The position numbers and the translations under genes were made by a program. A DNA stretch of 64,000 nucleotides from Notospermus geniculatus. Its lineage: Eukaryota; Nemertea; Pilidiophora; Heteronemertea; Lineidae. The notes below the pieces were generated by a model. The model did no database searches. It saw nothing but the letters and a program-made list of their open reading frames with translations, and had not been told where the DNA came from. Shown piece by piece: positions 10,401 to 24,165 of the stretch (position 1 is its first letter; every line of letters begins with the position of its first letter). Location: positions 332,921 to 396,920 of the forward strand of contig NMRB01000358.1 of the NCBI GenBank assembly GCA_002633025.1, read 5' to 3'.

Positions 10401-13400
10401 TTGAAAATTCTCATCACAGCATAACATAACATGTATGATTCATCTCTTTTAACATCTATTTCAACATGACAAAGCGAAATTGTGTCACCCGATGTAAGGT
10501 GAATTGAAGTGGGCTGGGAGGGACCACCACCGGAAGGGGAGCATCACCACAAACAGGAAGTTTATAATTGACATTGTATCATGGTAATTTACTCCACACA
10601 CAAAACTTTACACGATATTTATGATGGTATGAAATATGAATGCATTGATATATGAATGATTATGATGATGGCTATTATTAACCCTCTACATCGAACTTGA
10701 CCCTATTATTCACGGATTGGCCTGAATTACATGGCTGTACATTGGATTCTGCAGGTCATTTGGCAGTAGGCCTAACTCTTTGTGGTGAAAAGTAATATTT
10801 TATACACTGTATATATTAGGCCAACATTCAAAAAGTGGTCTGTTTTATTGTGTTCATCGCCTCTTAATATAACAATATATTGGGCAACTTCACCCACCTT
10901 CAACAAAATGTCGGAAGAAGATGGTCATACATGATCTGTTTTCATTTGTTAGAAACAGCAGTTAAGACATAAGGGGCTGATTCTCCTTTAGATCTATACA
11001 AAGGTATGCATGTTTTCTGCTGAAAATTACTTCAATTTTACGAGTACACGTAAAACATTTGCCAAGATGTACACAATCTACAGATGATCACTTCCTCTTC
11101 ATTTGACCATGAAATAAGCCGAGGTCAACACTTCAGGCCTACTGTCAGGAATGGTCATGTTGGACCCTGTTGAGGTCAAATTGTTTGACTCCATGGGGAA
11201 CCTATAAATTCTTGCTGTGCACATCATGTGGATCATTACTGTCTTTTCCTCTTCAGGGATCCCTGGGGGTGTAGGTTCTTAGAAACATATGCTCTTGAGG
11301 CCCTCTCAACATCTAACAACAAAATTCTGTATTGACATCCCTCCCTACCCTATAGCCTACTCTAAAATCAAATGGTGCAATAGCTTTTCCAGCAGTTATA
11401 CCTCCTGAAGTTGCTGTTTCACTGAACAATATTAATATTAGCGATGATGGCCCCAATAGTATTATGTTGATGTAATTTAGTAAATAAATGGGTGAATTCA
11501 AGAAATAATTGCTGGGAATTATCAAATTTGAATTGTTCCATGCCTGTCAATGAATGAGTTGGTTGTCCTGATTTTGAAGCTTGAATTGTATCATCAATAT
11601 TGTTATTCCATCAAATATTAATGTTCTACAGTGTTCTCGTATTCATAATATTCAATTGCAAGGCCTACTACTACACAAACAAGAACTCCAGGACGTAATT
11701 TAAGGTTAACTAAATATAAATCATTCTCATTAGGCCAGTGTCTTCATTCTTGTGTTGTGATTCACTGGTTACAGAATGCTTGAGTAACATCCTAGCACTG
11801 CATTTCTTGTAATTATGGCTTATTTACAAAACTAAACATCTAATGAAGACAATAAGTCATTATCATGTATTTAATTAGCAGTTCTACCTCGCCAATACTT
11901 AGGTTTCCATTTCCAATCTGAGTGATACATTCTTTGAATTGACACCAATTTCCACTGAAGTAGGCCTTACTTCCCATCTCACCTGTGATGTTAATCACCA
12001 CATCAGCCTACATCAGTTGTGACTGTCACCTTTCCTGGCGATTTGAGACTCCTTGACGTACAAGTGGGGTGGCATGTCAGAAGGGCCTACACAAAAAGGT
12101 TGTGACTGTAAAAGGAATTAAGAACGAGATTGAGCCCTTACAGCCAATGAAATTGAAAACAACTACATGTATTTGACGTCCTTCCTCTAGTTGGAATGTG
12201 ATAATAGCACCATTGTAGACAAAGTTACTCCTACATGGTGCTGGTATAAGCCAATAAATAAATATGCAGCCACGATAAGATGTAATTGGCGAAAATTGCT
12301 GTGTCAATTTCCAAGGAGTAAATAACAAATTAGAAAGTTCATTCATGAACTAGGCCAGGCCTGATACATGTTGATAAGGTAACAGTCAACAAAGTATAGA
12401 AGACATTTTTGGAACCTAACACTTTTGTTTATACTCTCATTCTTTCATGTAATGTGCTGATTTCAGTCAAATCTCAGATAAATCCAGTCTCCTAAAAGAG
12501 TCATCAACGCCCAGGTGTTTCGTGAGATAGCAGCTAAGGCCTTCATCTGGTGTTAAAATGTTGCATATCACATCATTTCTGTCATAAATTATGGATAATT
12601 TCTTAAAATGCCCAATAGTGGTACATTATTCTACCAGTCGCTATTAAATCCACCCGCATATCACCGCAGGCTAGGATAATCAGCGCTTGTCAATACATGT
12701 AAGTACAAATTTGTAGTCATCTAATTAGCAATTAAGTTGATAATGTGGTTCATGGGAGTTGTCCCCAAATGTGAAGCTCCAGGGACAGTTGAACACTTTG
12801 CTGATGGGCAGTTGTTTGTGTCCTTGGTCTCACCGTGAGTCGTGAGGACAGCAACAGTTGATTGAGAACCAACTTGCGCAGAAAGACTCTAACGCAGAAC
12901 AGTACGTGTACCTCAAAAGTTGTTGTTGGTGAATTCCCTTTGAAGGTTTTGATGCTCGTGTGTTGAAATATACATGCTTCTTGGTTGGGAATGATTTGCA
13001 GAACTAGAAATCTGCTTCTTTACTGCTTACTGGTGGCATCATCTCCACCAATCCTTATGTTAAATATGCATGATGGAAAGTCCAGGATTTTCTGGACAAA
13101 TAGTTTTGTACAACGACAAATTCAAATCTGATCTTACGGAGCAATGCTTTTTGCACATTCAGTGCCTGGGTGTTAAATTTTGTGGAAAATTCCTACAAAT
13201 TTGTATGAACCTGTGTAAGGTTTGGGTGTTTTTGTTGTGGTGCTTGCATCATCAGTTTTGGGAACAAAGTAACATGCTTTCTACTCGAAACATAAAAATG
13301 GGTGGAAATCTTGATTAGTTCAGAATGTTGTGACTTGGAAAATGTTAATTAGAGTGTAGGCAAAAGAATATTGGAATCACATTATGGAATTAAATGCTAT

Positions 13401-14010
13401 ATCTTTCTCACTCAGCGCCCCCTACCGAAAGCGTGTGCACGAGAGCAGGTAGACAAAATAAAGCACAAAAAACGATACGCAATGTGAAACAATATAATCA
13501 AAGTATTTGCAAATTTTCGACCCCACATCAGGGTCTTCTTCATGCATTTTCCAGTCAACATCCGAGAAGCTAAACGCCCCCTACAGGGGGTAATAAAAGC
13601 ACCATTTCTTGCTTCACATTCTTGCTTGCCTATTGACAGCCATATTGACAGCACTTTTAGAAGATGATACGCAAGTTTCCTCACCAACTTTACACATCAA
13701 TCAACTGCCATGAAAAGATACCACGGCTGAATATTCCTTACTTCTCTCGGCAAAACACCCAACTCCATGTCCGCATCCAATTTTTCGAGTGTGATCTTGG
13801 ATTTCCAAATATGGCTTCACCAGGACTGTGACTGCGCTAACGGAAGGCTTTGTAAAAAGATTTGCATGAAAGTTCATGATGCGCAAACCGAAGTCGCTCA
13901 CAGATCAATATGATTTCTGATAAATCTGCACGTAGCTGTTTCCAAAGAGAAGAACCTTTTTGTCATATCTTGTTTGGAAAAAACATGGAGAAGTTTCGTG
14001 CAACAAAGCA
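7490..14010. other. 6.5 kb with no recognised gene
   Basis: The ORFs are short, overlap on both strands and resemble no family I know. CpG is low and A+T is high. It is probably intronic or intergenic. No large repeat was identified by eye. Confidence 0.4.
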
Positions 14011-15563
14011 AAGTTATTAGTTACCTCCGTTGAGAAACTTAATACAGTATCTGACGAAGATATTGATCTCAAGAAAAGTTAGCCTACGTCGTATTCGACC
14101 TCGGGCAAATCTCATGCACAAAATCATTTTGTGCAAAAATCATCCTATGAGCTGCGTATTCTACAAGATGAACATTTTTAACCGGTAGTGATCTTTTTAA
14201 GTGCATTGGTGTTGCATGGTTGCGAGCGGTAACTTTCTCAGAAGGAAACTTCTGATAACTTTGTATCTATGGAATGATTGATACCGAAGTGTTCAATGGA
14301 TATTTTAATCTAAGAGCAAAGAAACCCAAAACTTAGTTGCTATGTACCTTCATGTTTGAAAAATTGTGACAGGTTTATTCGGGGAAAATTACTATTCCCC
14401 GCTTTGCTGCGGCATAATTGTGTTATGATGGTAGCACATACACGTATAACAATACTAAGGCCGTTCCTTAATTAGGCCAGTTTAATAACATAATTTCCAG
14501 CAGGCCCATTATACTGGGAAAATTGGATGAAAATTGTGCTGTTTTGCTGCTACGGATACACATAAAGTTGACATACACTCCATCATAAGTTCACATATAC
14601 CTCTATACAGTAACATGGATACAGCATGTGGCAGTGATATTAGCATGTACTGCATTAGATGACTATTTGCAAAAATAGATAATCTATTTTTGCTATTTGT
14701 AATATAAAACAATAACCTACACTCAGAAGTACATATATCATACATATTCTGGTGTTACATTTCAGCTTCATGCCATGTGTGGCNAAGTTATTAGTTACCT
14801 CCGTTGAGAAACTTAATACAGTATCTGACGAAGATATTGATCTCAAGAAAAGTTAGCCTACGTTGTATTCGACCTCAGGCAAATCTCATGCACAAAATCA
14901 TTTTGTGCAAAAATTATCCTATGAGCTGCGTATTCTACAAGATGAACATTTTTAACCGGTAGTGATCTTTTTAAGTGCATTGGTGTTGCATGGTTGCGCG
15001 TGGTAACTTTCTCAGAAGAAAACTTCTGATAACTTTGTATCTATGGAATGATTGATACCGAAGTGTTCAATGGATATTTTACTCTAAGAGCAAAGAAACC
15101 CAAAACTTAGTTGCTATGTACCTTCATGTTTGAAAAATTCTGACAGGTTTATTCGGGGAAAATTACTATTCCCCGCTTTGCTGCGGCATAATTGTGTTAT
15201 GATGGTAGCACATACACGTATAACAATACTAAGGCTGTTCCTTAATTAGGCCAGTTTAATAACATAATTTCCAGCAGGCCCATTATACTGGGAAAATTGG
15301 ATGAAAATTGTGCTGTTTTGCTGCTACGGATACACATAAAGTTGACATACACTCCATCATAAGTTCACATATATATACCTCTATACAGTAACATGGATAC
15401 AGGTTCATGTGGCAGTGATATTAGCATGTACTGCATTAGATGACTATTTGCAAAAATAGATAATCTATTTTTGCTATTTGTAATATAAAACAATAACCTA
15501 CACTCAGAAGTACATATATCATACATATTCTGGTGTTACATTTCAGCTTCATGCCATGTGTGG
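14011..15563. repeat. About 775-bp direct duplication abutting a single N
   Basis: Bases 14011-14783 are repeated at 14785-15563 with scattered substitutions and small indels. The N at 14784 sits exactly at the junction. Each copy contains ATTCGGGGAAAATTACTATT and the same short words in the same order. The flush position at an N suggests two haplotypes or overlapping contig ends that were not merged, rather than a real tandem duplication. Confidence 0.85.
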
Positions 15564-18500
15564 TCAGAGTCACTGTCACAGACTCCCAGGAGTACTAGAT
15601 TACTCTAGTGTCTCTTGTAAGAGGTCATCCCATGACCAGTGTTTCAGAATAGCTAGGAAAGGATTCAGGATCCGGGCCCTGGGGTTTGGTACTTCATGTA
15701 AGCCAGTGTGTAGAAAATAAGCTCCACCTTTGGATTCCAGTATTCACCTTGCATAGGGGGTTATGATATCATAATTAGAATGAATACTGGCATTAACATG
15801 CCCCTGTAGTCCAACCAAATATCATGATACATTTAATTAACATGATCCTGCTGAGATTTCAAGGTGTGAAGTGATGTAACCAGCTGATTTTCTGAAAACC
15901 AATTTCTTTCATGGTTATCAAAGATGTTTGTTTAATGTTTGCCAAGGCTTGATTTGTTGTTTACTTCTGATTGCTGATGTATATATTACACCTTACCAGT
16001 ACCAGTACTCTTGTTGCTCTGGAGTTTGTGGAACAGAATTCTCTGTTGGGAAGCTTAGGTTGTCTTCTGTTTTGGGCTTATGAAATTTCACCATACTCAC
16101 CACATTGTGAGACACTGCATGAGGAGTGTCCCTGACTGAGTCAAAGGTACATGTATTGAGGGTAGAACAAGGGCTTACCAGTAATATATGAAATATCATT
16201 CTTTTGAAACAACTTTTACCCTATAGATGCACATGTATGTACCCTTAGCATTCTCTGGTCATCTTATGGCTGGTTATCTTTTCAAATAACCTACCAATAA
16301 AGTCCCGTGATGAGGTAGATGCAGTAGCCATTGAGGCCTCATGTCCAGTTTACTTTGAGATCAAATGAAATTTATCTTGGCTGATGATATATCATTGAGA
16401 GTAAACTTTCACACTATATATTACCATGTAGAAAAGAAAGGAACTATGGAGTGGATCTTCCCATCAAGAAGTGGATTGTAAAAAGCGTGCTGTTTGCATG
16501 GTAGGAAGGAAATGGGAAGTGGATCTTTCCCCTTCTGGAAGTGGTAAAAAGTCTGCTATTTGCGCTTTTCCCAGTACGCATAAAGTCAGGTACATGTTTA
16601 CTAAACGGCGATAAAAGGAAAGAAAGAATCCATATTTCATTGAGCGGATAACTAAACCTTTATGCTTAATCTAAACAACGCTCTTGATCAACTTAAATCT
16701 GGCAACATCTGAAGTATTCCGCCAATTTCTCCTGTGTAAACATGACCAAATGCATAGCGTTCAGTTCTAAACGTGTCCGAGCTGTACTTTAACTAAGTTT
16801 TCTCACTTATTGAAAGTTTTTCCGTGGTTTGTTTTGGTCGAGTTCATGATGGTTTGAGGAAAGTGTAGTTCTTCACACTGCCACTATGGTAGTGTTTTTC
16901 TAGCCTTCTTACACTTCAATGCAGTCTGCTGAAAAGGCTTGGCATACTTTTGGGAAGTTAGTTTTATATTCAAAACAAAGGAAAACTGAAATGTTTCGAA
17001 GAAGCCCCAGCTAGACAAACCTTCAGCAGGAGAAAGGAAGTTTCCTCGTAGACCCCTGGAAACACCGAACTCGTCAACAGATGGTGATTTGTGGAAGCAC
17101 TCTTTCCTAAGATTCTAATCTAAGCTCCACTCTGCTAGAATTCTCTCAACACCGCTTACTGAGTTCACATTTTGCATATTTAGATTCAGATTTCAAATGT
17201 GGCGCTGAGATATCTTTCTTTGTGAAATATGGCTGAAAGCGTAAACAGTGGAGAAATTCTTGGCAAAAAATGGGATTTCGTATTACCTGGCTCCAAAGGT
17301 CTGGTAGTGCCAGCCTGGGAAAACAACCTGGAGAGATTAGTTCGAACCATTTTGGTTTTTTCTTCAGTTTTACTCCACAACTGAACCGTGTAGGGTCACA
17401 TTCTTCGGACCAACTGCTGGGTTGTGATCAGTGCCATTTCCAAGTAAAGCTACGCCATAGCAGTTTCATAAGACGGTACTGGTGTATATATCTTGCAGGA
17501 TTTCAACTCACAGCAGTCAAATTTGAAAATCGTATTATGAAACAGCAGGATGTCTTGTTACTACATGTATATTGGCCTACTGATGGAAAGAGGAAGAGTT
17601 CAATATACCTAGGAGCGATGTTCAATGTGCAAAATACCTCCACCAAAGATGGAGTGAAGTCCTAGAATCATCAAAACAATAACTTCAGACCGATGTATGA
17701 AAACAAAACAACAAAATGAATTCCACTCCATACGCACTCTTAACGCGATGGTATCTCTTCTTTCACCATTTCGCACACCTCACAGATTCTTCTGTTTGGT
17801 CATTTGTCATCAGCAATCACCGCGGAAACCACTGCCATCAAAAAAGGAAAAACGGCACATTCTTAAGCCACCTAATACCACCCACTAACTCCTCCTCAGC
17901 GTAATGTGTCACTGAACACATAATTATTTATCAGAAATCTATAAGAAAATCATGCAACTTCTGCCATTCTATCCCCATCAGTTCCACCTCGTGACGAGGC
18001 CACGCCAATTTTTTTCGCTAATGTCAGGGACAAAGTGTGCTCTGAGTATTTTATAACACGTAATATCTTGAATCAGCCACCCTTTGCAGGACAGATCCCC
18101 CAGATTTTGTCTTCTCAAGGATAAAAGTAAAACAATGCGACTTTTTCAACGCTTCCCTTCTCTAAGGTTCACACCTTCACTTGCTCCTCAAATATAAGAC
18201 TTGTGTGGCCTAAATCACAATGATTCATTTTCCTTCGTGGTAGATGTGGGCACTTAAGCTCAGATTTTCACCTCGTTGGGGAAATTATCAATAAAAACTT
18301 CATCGGTATGACAAAACGCGGCACTCCAGGCATGCCCGTAGATTTTATATGATTAATAATTAAAATTCATTTTCTGCACCTACGCTATTCAAGAGGTGAT
18401 CAATTGGCCGCTTGTGACATGTTTTGGTTTTGATGTGTTTGGTGTCTTGGCTGTCAGTGTTGAGAAAAGGAGCAATAAATGTTTTGGTCACACCTCAGCA

Positions 18501-20581
18501 ACTCCTAAAGTCCGCCGAGTGATTGCCTTGATCCCCTCCCTCAACCAGAATCATTTTTACGGTCTTCCTATTTTACAATCACGGTCTGTAGATTATCTGA
18601 TAATGGCTCAATCCATCCCTACTCGAGAGACAGTGTTGTAATTTACTGAAACAATGTGGGAGCACACCGTTGGGGATAATTACTGATTGTATCGGTTGCG
18701 GGATTATCACAGCGTCCTCACCAAGCAAGTTATAATTGCGTGCGTTAATGGGTATTTTTCAATAAAGTTGACACGATTTTCTATGAATTTGTCCCTAGGG
18801 TTATATCATCAGTAACCCAGCAGTGATTGGGGTTGAATGGTTTTGCCCTGACTAGGAAAATGGTACAGGGATGGTGCGGATCAATTTCTGTTGTCAACTC
18901 CACGAGTAGCCGACAGTATGAGTTGATATAGCTCAGATCAACGGAAACAGTTATACTTGTTGGACAATGTATTTTTACTTATACGAAACAATAGAAAAAA
19001 ACACACTCCTCAACCAAAGATAGTTCTCATGGTAACTAGTGGAGGATTGTTTTCCTAATGGTTTGTCGGCCTAGGCCTTCCCATTTTCTGATACTGAAGG
19101 AAAATTAATTGCAGTTCTAAAATGCCATGGTCGAAGGTGTGCGTTTCTTCCCAACACTTGCAAAAAACATCGCTACATTCCAATCACGAACATTGTTGTA
19201 CCTGTCCACATTCAGTCCATCTTCATTGTGGTTGCGCATGCAGGCGGTACCCACGCTAACGGCAGGTACCTCTCTTCGTATTGTTTACTAGTTGCACTGA
19301 CAAGTTATCATAACAGAAGGATGGCGGAAATGATGGCCAGCTATATGTGTTTGATGATTTATTGTGCGAAGGAGATGCCTTGAATTTACGGCTTTGATAT
19401 CAGAATGTTCATTCTTAAGTATGTAGGGAAAACAAACAAAAAAGAGATAGTTGTAACATGAAGATGCTGCCATCCTGAAACCAGAACTTGTCCGAAGAAC
19501 GGTTATCTTATATCTTGGTGCTTTGGGAACACCAGAATGGCAACAGAGGGGGTCGCATGACATATGCAGACTCCGGATTGCGGACAACGAGGGCACTGAT
19601 TCCCTAGCGCCATGTTGTTAGTCCTGTATCACATGACCGTTTCACGTGAGCCTCGAGCAATGCACGTAATACTACATGTACATAGTTTGCCATATGCGGG
19701 GGTGGGCCACTCTTGTAAGACTCTATTTCATTTGCAGTTCCGAATTTTAGAGCCAACCGACCAATCGGTCTGCAATCCACGGCCTGGAGTCTGCAGTCCA
19801 GAGTCCGTGGTCCGGATTCCGTCAGTCTGGAGTCTGCATATGTCACGCAATCAACAGAGGGACACCTACAAAATCTTACTCTGCCAGCGGAATGATGACA
19901 ATGATGTAGGAATATTAGTTTCACCTTGAAACTTTGTGGCGCCAAGTCTTTCAGCTGAGAACCCTGTAATTATAATGGATTGCTTCATTGAAATTCCACA
20001 CAGAAGGCGCGATGAGTTACAAACAGGGATATAAAGTAGTCTTAGGTGTACTCGCTCCTCTTCAGGAAACACGTGTCACAGTAAATCTTTCACAAGTATG
20101 TTTATCTCATGCACGCACTTTTGCCACCAGCTTCCTTCCTTCCGATTGGACATTTCTTTGGCCCTGGCTTATCCACTACATTGCTTTTTGGCATGAAACC
20201 TGACCATCAATTTGGAATCAGAAAATCCTTAATATATCTAAAGTGTTTATGGACTTACAACACATTCTACAACTTCTTCCTCTCAGAACTGCAGTGCAGA
20301 ACACTGATGTGCTTGCTCTGCTCAGCAAGTTTACCAGTCTGGAAGTCGTTAGGTCAGTAAGCCATGGTGGTACTCTGCTGGTGAATCTTGATTCTGATTG
20401 AGCCAGTTAGACATTAGAACAGGTACAATGTATCTCTCTATCAGATTAACCCATGTATCTTTCTCCAATAAAATCAACATGCTCCATTACTAAACACAGT
20501 GAAAAGTGCAGGCCTTGACCTGGTTATGGCATTTTTTCCAAATTCACCGATTAGATGATGATTAATCACCAGCCTTGGGAA
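15564..20581. other. 5 kb with no confident gene
   Basis: This region is mostly AT-rich and non-coding. A 52-codon ORF at 17229-17384 (+) starts MAESVNSGEILGKKWD. A short block near 19770-19840 repeats GGAGTCTGCA-type words. Neither is enough to call a gene. Confidence 0.4.
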
Positions 20582-21041
20582 TTGGGTTGCTCTCAAACTG
20601 AAAAGTGAGAGCTTCCTCTCTGCCATGGAAATACTGCCCGGGGGGGTCACTCCCTGGCTCAACATTACCCCATGTGCGTGCCTAAAAAAGCGGGAATAGG
20701 GGGTGATTTTGCCGATTTTCGGCGGGCCCGCGCGATCACGGAGAGGCCCCTTATTTCCCTATCATTCACGCAATAAGCCTAGGGGCCAGCATATTTCCCC
20801 CGCACAAGGCCCATCCTGAATTATAACTTTTCCCCTGACCGCAACAAAACGCAATGTTCCGTCGGCAACAGCAGCGGGAGGCGGCTGACAGAGCGGGAAA
20901 TGCAGCGGGACTTGGCGCACTGACATTTTGGTTCCAGAAGCCACCGCTACGGCTAGCCCTACCGGTGGCTTCGGGAACCAAAATNTTGGGTTGCTCTCAA
21001 ACAGAAAAGTGAGAGCTTCCTCTCTGCCATGGAAATACTGA
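20582..21041. repeat. 55-bp duplication around a GC-rich insert ending at an N
   Basis: Bases 20582-20636 recur at 20986-21040 with one substitution. They flank a 348-base GC-rich segment that ends at the N at 20985. The insert carries a short palindrome near 20926-20984 around GAAGCCACCG / CGGTGGCTTC. The copy after the N looks like the start of a new contig, so this may be an insertion polymorphism mis-joined in assembly. Confidence 0.65.
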
Positions 21042-21057
21042 TGGAGATTAGTGAACT

Positions 21058-21214
21058 GGGCCCGGTTGCACGAAACTCACGACAGCACTATCTTGGTGTT
21101 AGCGCTAACTTGATGTTAAATGACGTAAAAGAACAATGGATTTTTACGTCATCTAACATGAAAATAGCACTAACACCAAGATAGCGCTGTCGTGAGTTTC
21201 GTGCAACCGGGCCC
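21058..21214. mobile_element. Palindromic MITE, 157 bp
   Basis: The terminal inverted repeats begin GGGCCCGGTTGCACGAAACT and extend about 45 bases with few mismatches. The loop contains TGACGTAAAA / TTTTTACGTCA, which also pair. It has no coding capacity. Confidence 0.75.
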
Positions 21215-21673
21215 TGACAGAGAAAAGGCAACTAAGAGACCCCACTTGGTCTGGCTTCATCAGAGGGGTGAATGGATCGTCCACTCAGAATCCTAACCCC
21301 TGGTCCATATTGGAAAGTTAAACCTGCTTCCTTTGAGGAGGAGGCTTCCACAAGACAGGAAACCTAATGCACACAGTGAAGCTTTAAGTCCATTTTCTGC
21401 CTAAGGAATAGCTTTAAAAAGGCTTGAAGAATACTTTTTTGTGGAGGAGGCCTGGAGATCACTTTTTGGCAAGGTGTTCCTCATCATTCCAATGGAATGG
21501 TTGAGTATGTGATAATGAGTTATAAACAAAATGTTGCCATGGAAAGTTCTTTGGACGTCTGCCGATTTTGAAAGTGGTTGGAACATTTGAACACTTCACA
21601 GGCGAGGACGTTATGATGATAATCATCATGTTTACTGGGGTGTATACAAAACTAAGACCTAGGACCATAGACA

Positions 21674-22063
21674 GTGGACAATGCTCTGAGGAAGAGTTCA
21701 TTAGAAATGAGAAGAAGACGAACCATCAGCCTCGAACAAAGAAGATGGCGACTCAAGATCGCCTACCGGCAGTACACTGGTAGAATTATCAGACTAAACA
21801 AGATAGCTGTTTACCTTCAACATGAGACTGCAGTGCTTATTGCTGCAAATTCATCACAAATTGTTATTGAATGTCACTGTATCATTAGTCACAACTCTGA
21901 TCGAACACAGTACTGCATTACTTACTGGCCAAATGCAACTCTTGTGAAGGGCCAGTGCTTCCTCATCCCTTCAGCTGGAACATGGCCATATCCTAGTGAT
22001 ACCAGGTCAGTGATGGTCCAAATTCTGCCAAGGCATCCGTGTTATGGTCCATGTGTGCAGTGA
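21674..22063 (+). other. Unassigned 129-residue ORF
   Basis: It is a longer open frame than its surroundings, rich in Cys and with a non-repetitive central part (for example CHCIISHNSDRTQYCITYWP). I recognise no family. No clear splice sites or promoter frame it. It may be chance, or a decayed or isolated exon. Confidence 0.15.
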
Positions 22064-22540
22064 CACAGGGGGCAAGCGCTTACATCTCTTACTTTGCCGG
22101 GTGGCCATGAACATGCCACAAAATAGATGCATATTTGATGCATATGCATCAGTTCTACCTCAACAAAGGCATATGTGAGGAAGTAATGATCGTAGGTGAT
22201 GTTTGTTGAATCCCCAAACTGGAAGCAAACAATTCTCTTCGTCTTTAACTGATTAGTTTCTCGGGATATAATAAATGGGCAAGTGCCCAAGTTAAATGTA
22301 ATAGAGCTCGCTAAACGGGCAGGTGGATCTTACTTACCACGTGCAACCTACGCAAATCAGTGGCAAAAAGTACAAATTTCCAAGGAATATTTACGATGGG
22401 TGGCATGATAAGCCGTCCAGTGGTTGCTTGTGAAGATGATCAGGTCATGACTGAATAATCAGAACCTCCATGTTCTTTCCTGCCTCAACCTGTGCCCGGT
22501 CGATTTAGAACCGGAACTTCAATTAAGTTACTGCTGAACT

Positions 22541-22797
22541 GCTGGGGGGGGGGGGGGTGGCTTCACACAAGAAAGAGATCAGAGATCGAACCCACCACCG
22601 CAGACCACCACTTCCCCTTCTCACCGCAGACCACCACTTCCCCTTCTCACCGCAGACCACCACTTCCCCTTCTCACCGCAGACCACCACTTCCCCTTCTC
22701 ACCGCAGACTACCACTTCCCCTTCTTACCCCACTTCCCCTTCTCAGCACAGACCACCACTTTCCCGTCTCACCGCAGACCACCACTTCCCCTTCTCT
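22541..22797 (+). repeat. Poly-G run followed by a 26-bp pyrimidine/CA-rich minisatellite
   Basis: A run of about 14 G (near 22543-22556) is followed from 22598 by about seven or eight units of a 26-base repeat, CCGCAGACCACCACTTCCCC plus TTCTCA. The strand is strongly asymmetric, with almost no G in the repeat. The open frames across it are repeat artefacts. Confidence 0.85.
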
Positions 22798-23262
22798 AAA
22801 AACAGTTATTTTGACCCCGTGCATTCCTACTGTGGATCTTCATGTCCCACTGAGGGATTTGGAGAAAGGTGTTACAAACTTCTTTTCCCAACAATATCCT
22901 GAGGGTGGCTACCCTTCTTACATTCACCATCTTGGTTTCAGCTCCATTCTATGTTACTTCCCATCATCCCATTGTAAAGGGGACCCAGCCGGCAGGGCCA
23001 TGCAGCCAGTTATGTCCTGATATGGTCCAGGTTCCTTGTCCACACAATCATTTCCTGTGACATGTTGGGAGACATTTCGTTTCAACCTATCAAACAGTGA
23101 TAAGATGAAGTTCCATGCCTTTCGCAGTCGCCCAACATGCAACTGCAGGCTTCCTGTTCACAGCTGATGTATGATGGTAGTTAGAGACCAAACTGCAAAC
23201 ACCAAGAAAGCTGCAGGGTTTCATGTTGCTGAAGTGCAGCTAAACTTATCTAAATGTTCCAA

Positions 23263-24165
23263 TCAACGGGTTTGCCGTACCACAGACTGAGAAGCCCTAG
23301 TCTTCAGCAGGTGGTAACCCATCCTTCTTCTAATGGCAGCAGGATTCCAAGTCCAGTCAGTGGGTCTACCTCTGGCATCTGAAGCCAATTCTTGTGAATT
23401 TGCAGGTGGAAGAAAATTACTCAGGTTTCGTGACTGACCATCTGCCACTTGTAAGTTCCTCTTAAAATAGATGGAAACTTACGGCCTCAACTTTTGTGAA
23501 GATCCGATTTCCCATTTTCTCTTCTTCGTGCTTGCTTTTCAAAGAGGTAGGGCAAACATTCACATCAGTCCATGATGAACATTGTGTTCCTGGTTCCAAC
23601 TTGTTCATGATTTCCTTACAATCTAAAGTAAAGCTATTTTCCTGTGTTCTCTTCCTTTGTGTTACAACTCACAAGCTGAACAACTTCGTTCTGGATCTTG
23701 TCGACATGACCCTCCATGTTGGGCAACACATGTTCCGCCTTCTCTAAGCCATGTAAGATCATTGCCTTCCTTCTCTAGGAAGTCCGAAACTTGATTGGAT
23801 CTCTTACAAGATGAAGAGTGAGGCACCTCTCTGATACCTGTACTTCCAGTAATACATAGCTGGGGTGTGTTTCTAATTATTTGCAACATGATGGAATGTT
23901 TTTCATGATGCCTGTAACTCCTGTTTGCTCCGGCCAACCTGACGCAGGGCACATCCATCAATAGCCATACTCTCCCACTGCCTTCGTTTCGGTCCCGCCC
24001 TTCGGCAAGTTCTTGCATTCCCATGGCTCATGTCGAGAACAGCTGAACAACAGCTAGAGGACGGTCTCTCTGCAGCCTTCTCATCCCTGGACATTTCTTC
24101 CATGGACGAAAGTCCTTGGGCATGAAATACCTTTGGGAATGAAATGTGTCTTCGAACCCTGAACA
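23263..24165 (-). pseudogene. Coding-like fragments in shifting frames; decayed or multi-exon unknown gene
   Basis: On the minus strand several stretches read like real protein but change frame. The first, near 24158-24010, includes FEDTFHSQRYFMPKDFRPW in one frame and DMSHGNARTCRRAGPKRRQW in another. The next, near 23770-23673, includes EKAEHVLPNMEGHVDKIQNE and is followed by a GTGAGT donor. The third, 23622-23483, includes CKEIMNKLEPGTQCSSW, with an AG before it and a GTAAGT donor after VEA. The last, near 23451-23263, ends RRRMGYHLLKTRASQ...RQTR and a stop. The apparent splice phases do not agree and the introns would be very short. A frameshifted pseudogene is therefore likelier than an active gene. 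I do not recognise the family. Confidence 0.35.

Noticed and set aside
22492-22902. 136-codon Pro/Thr/His-rich ORF
   Set aside because: It is mostly the 26-bp minisatellite, with no start or splice context.
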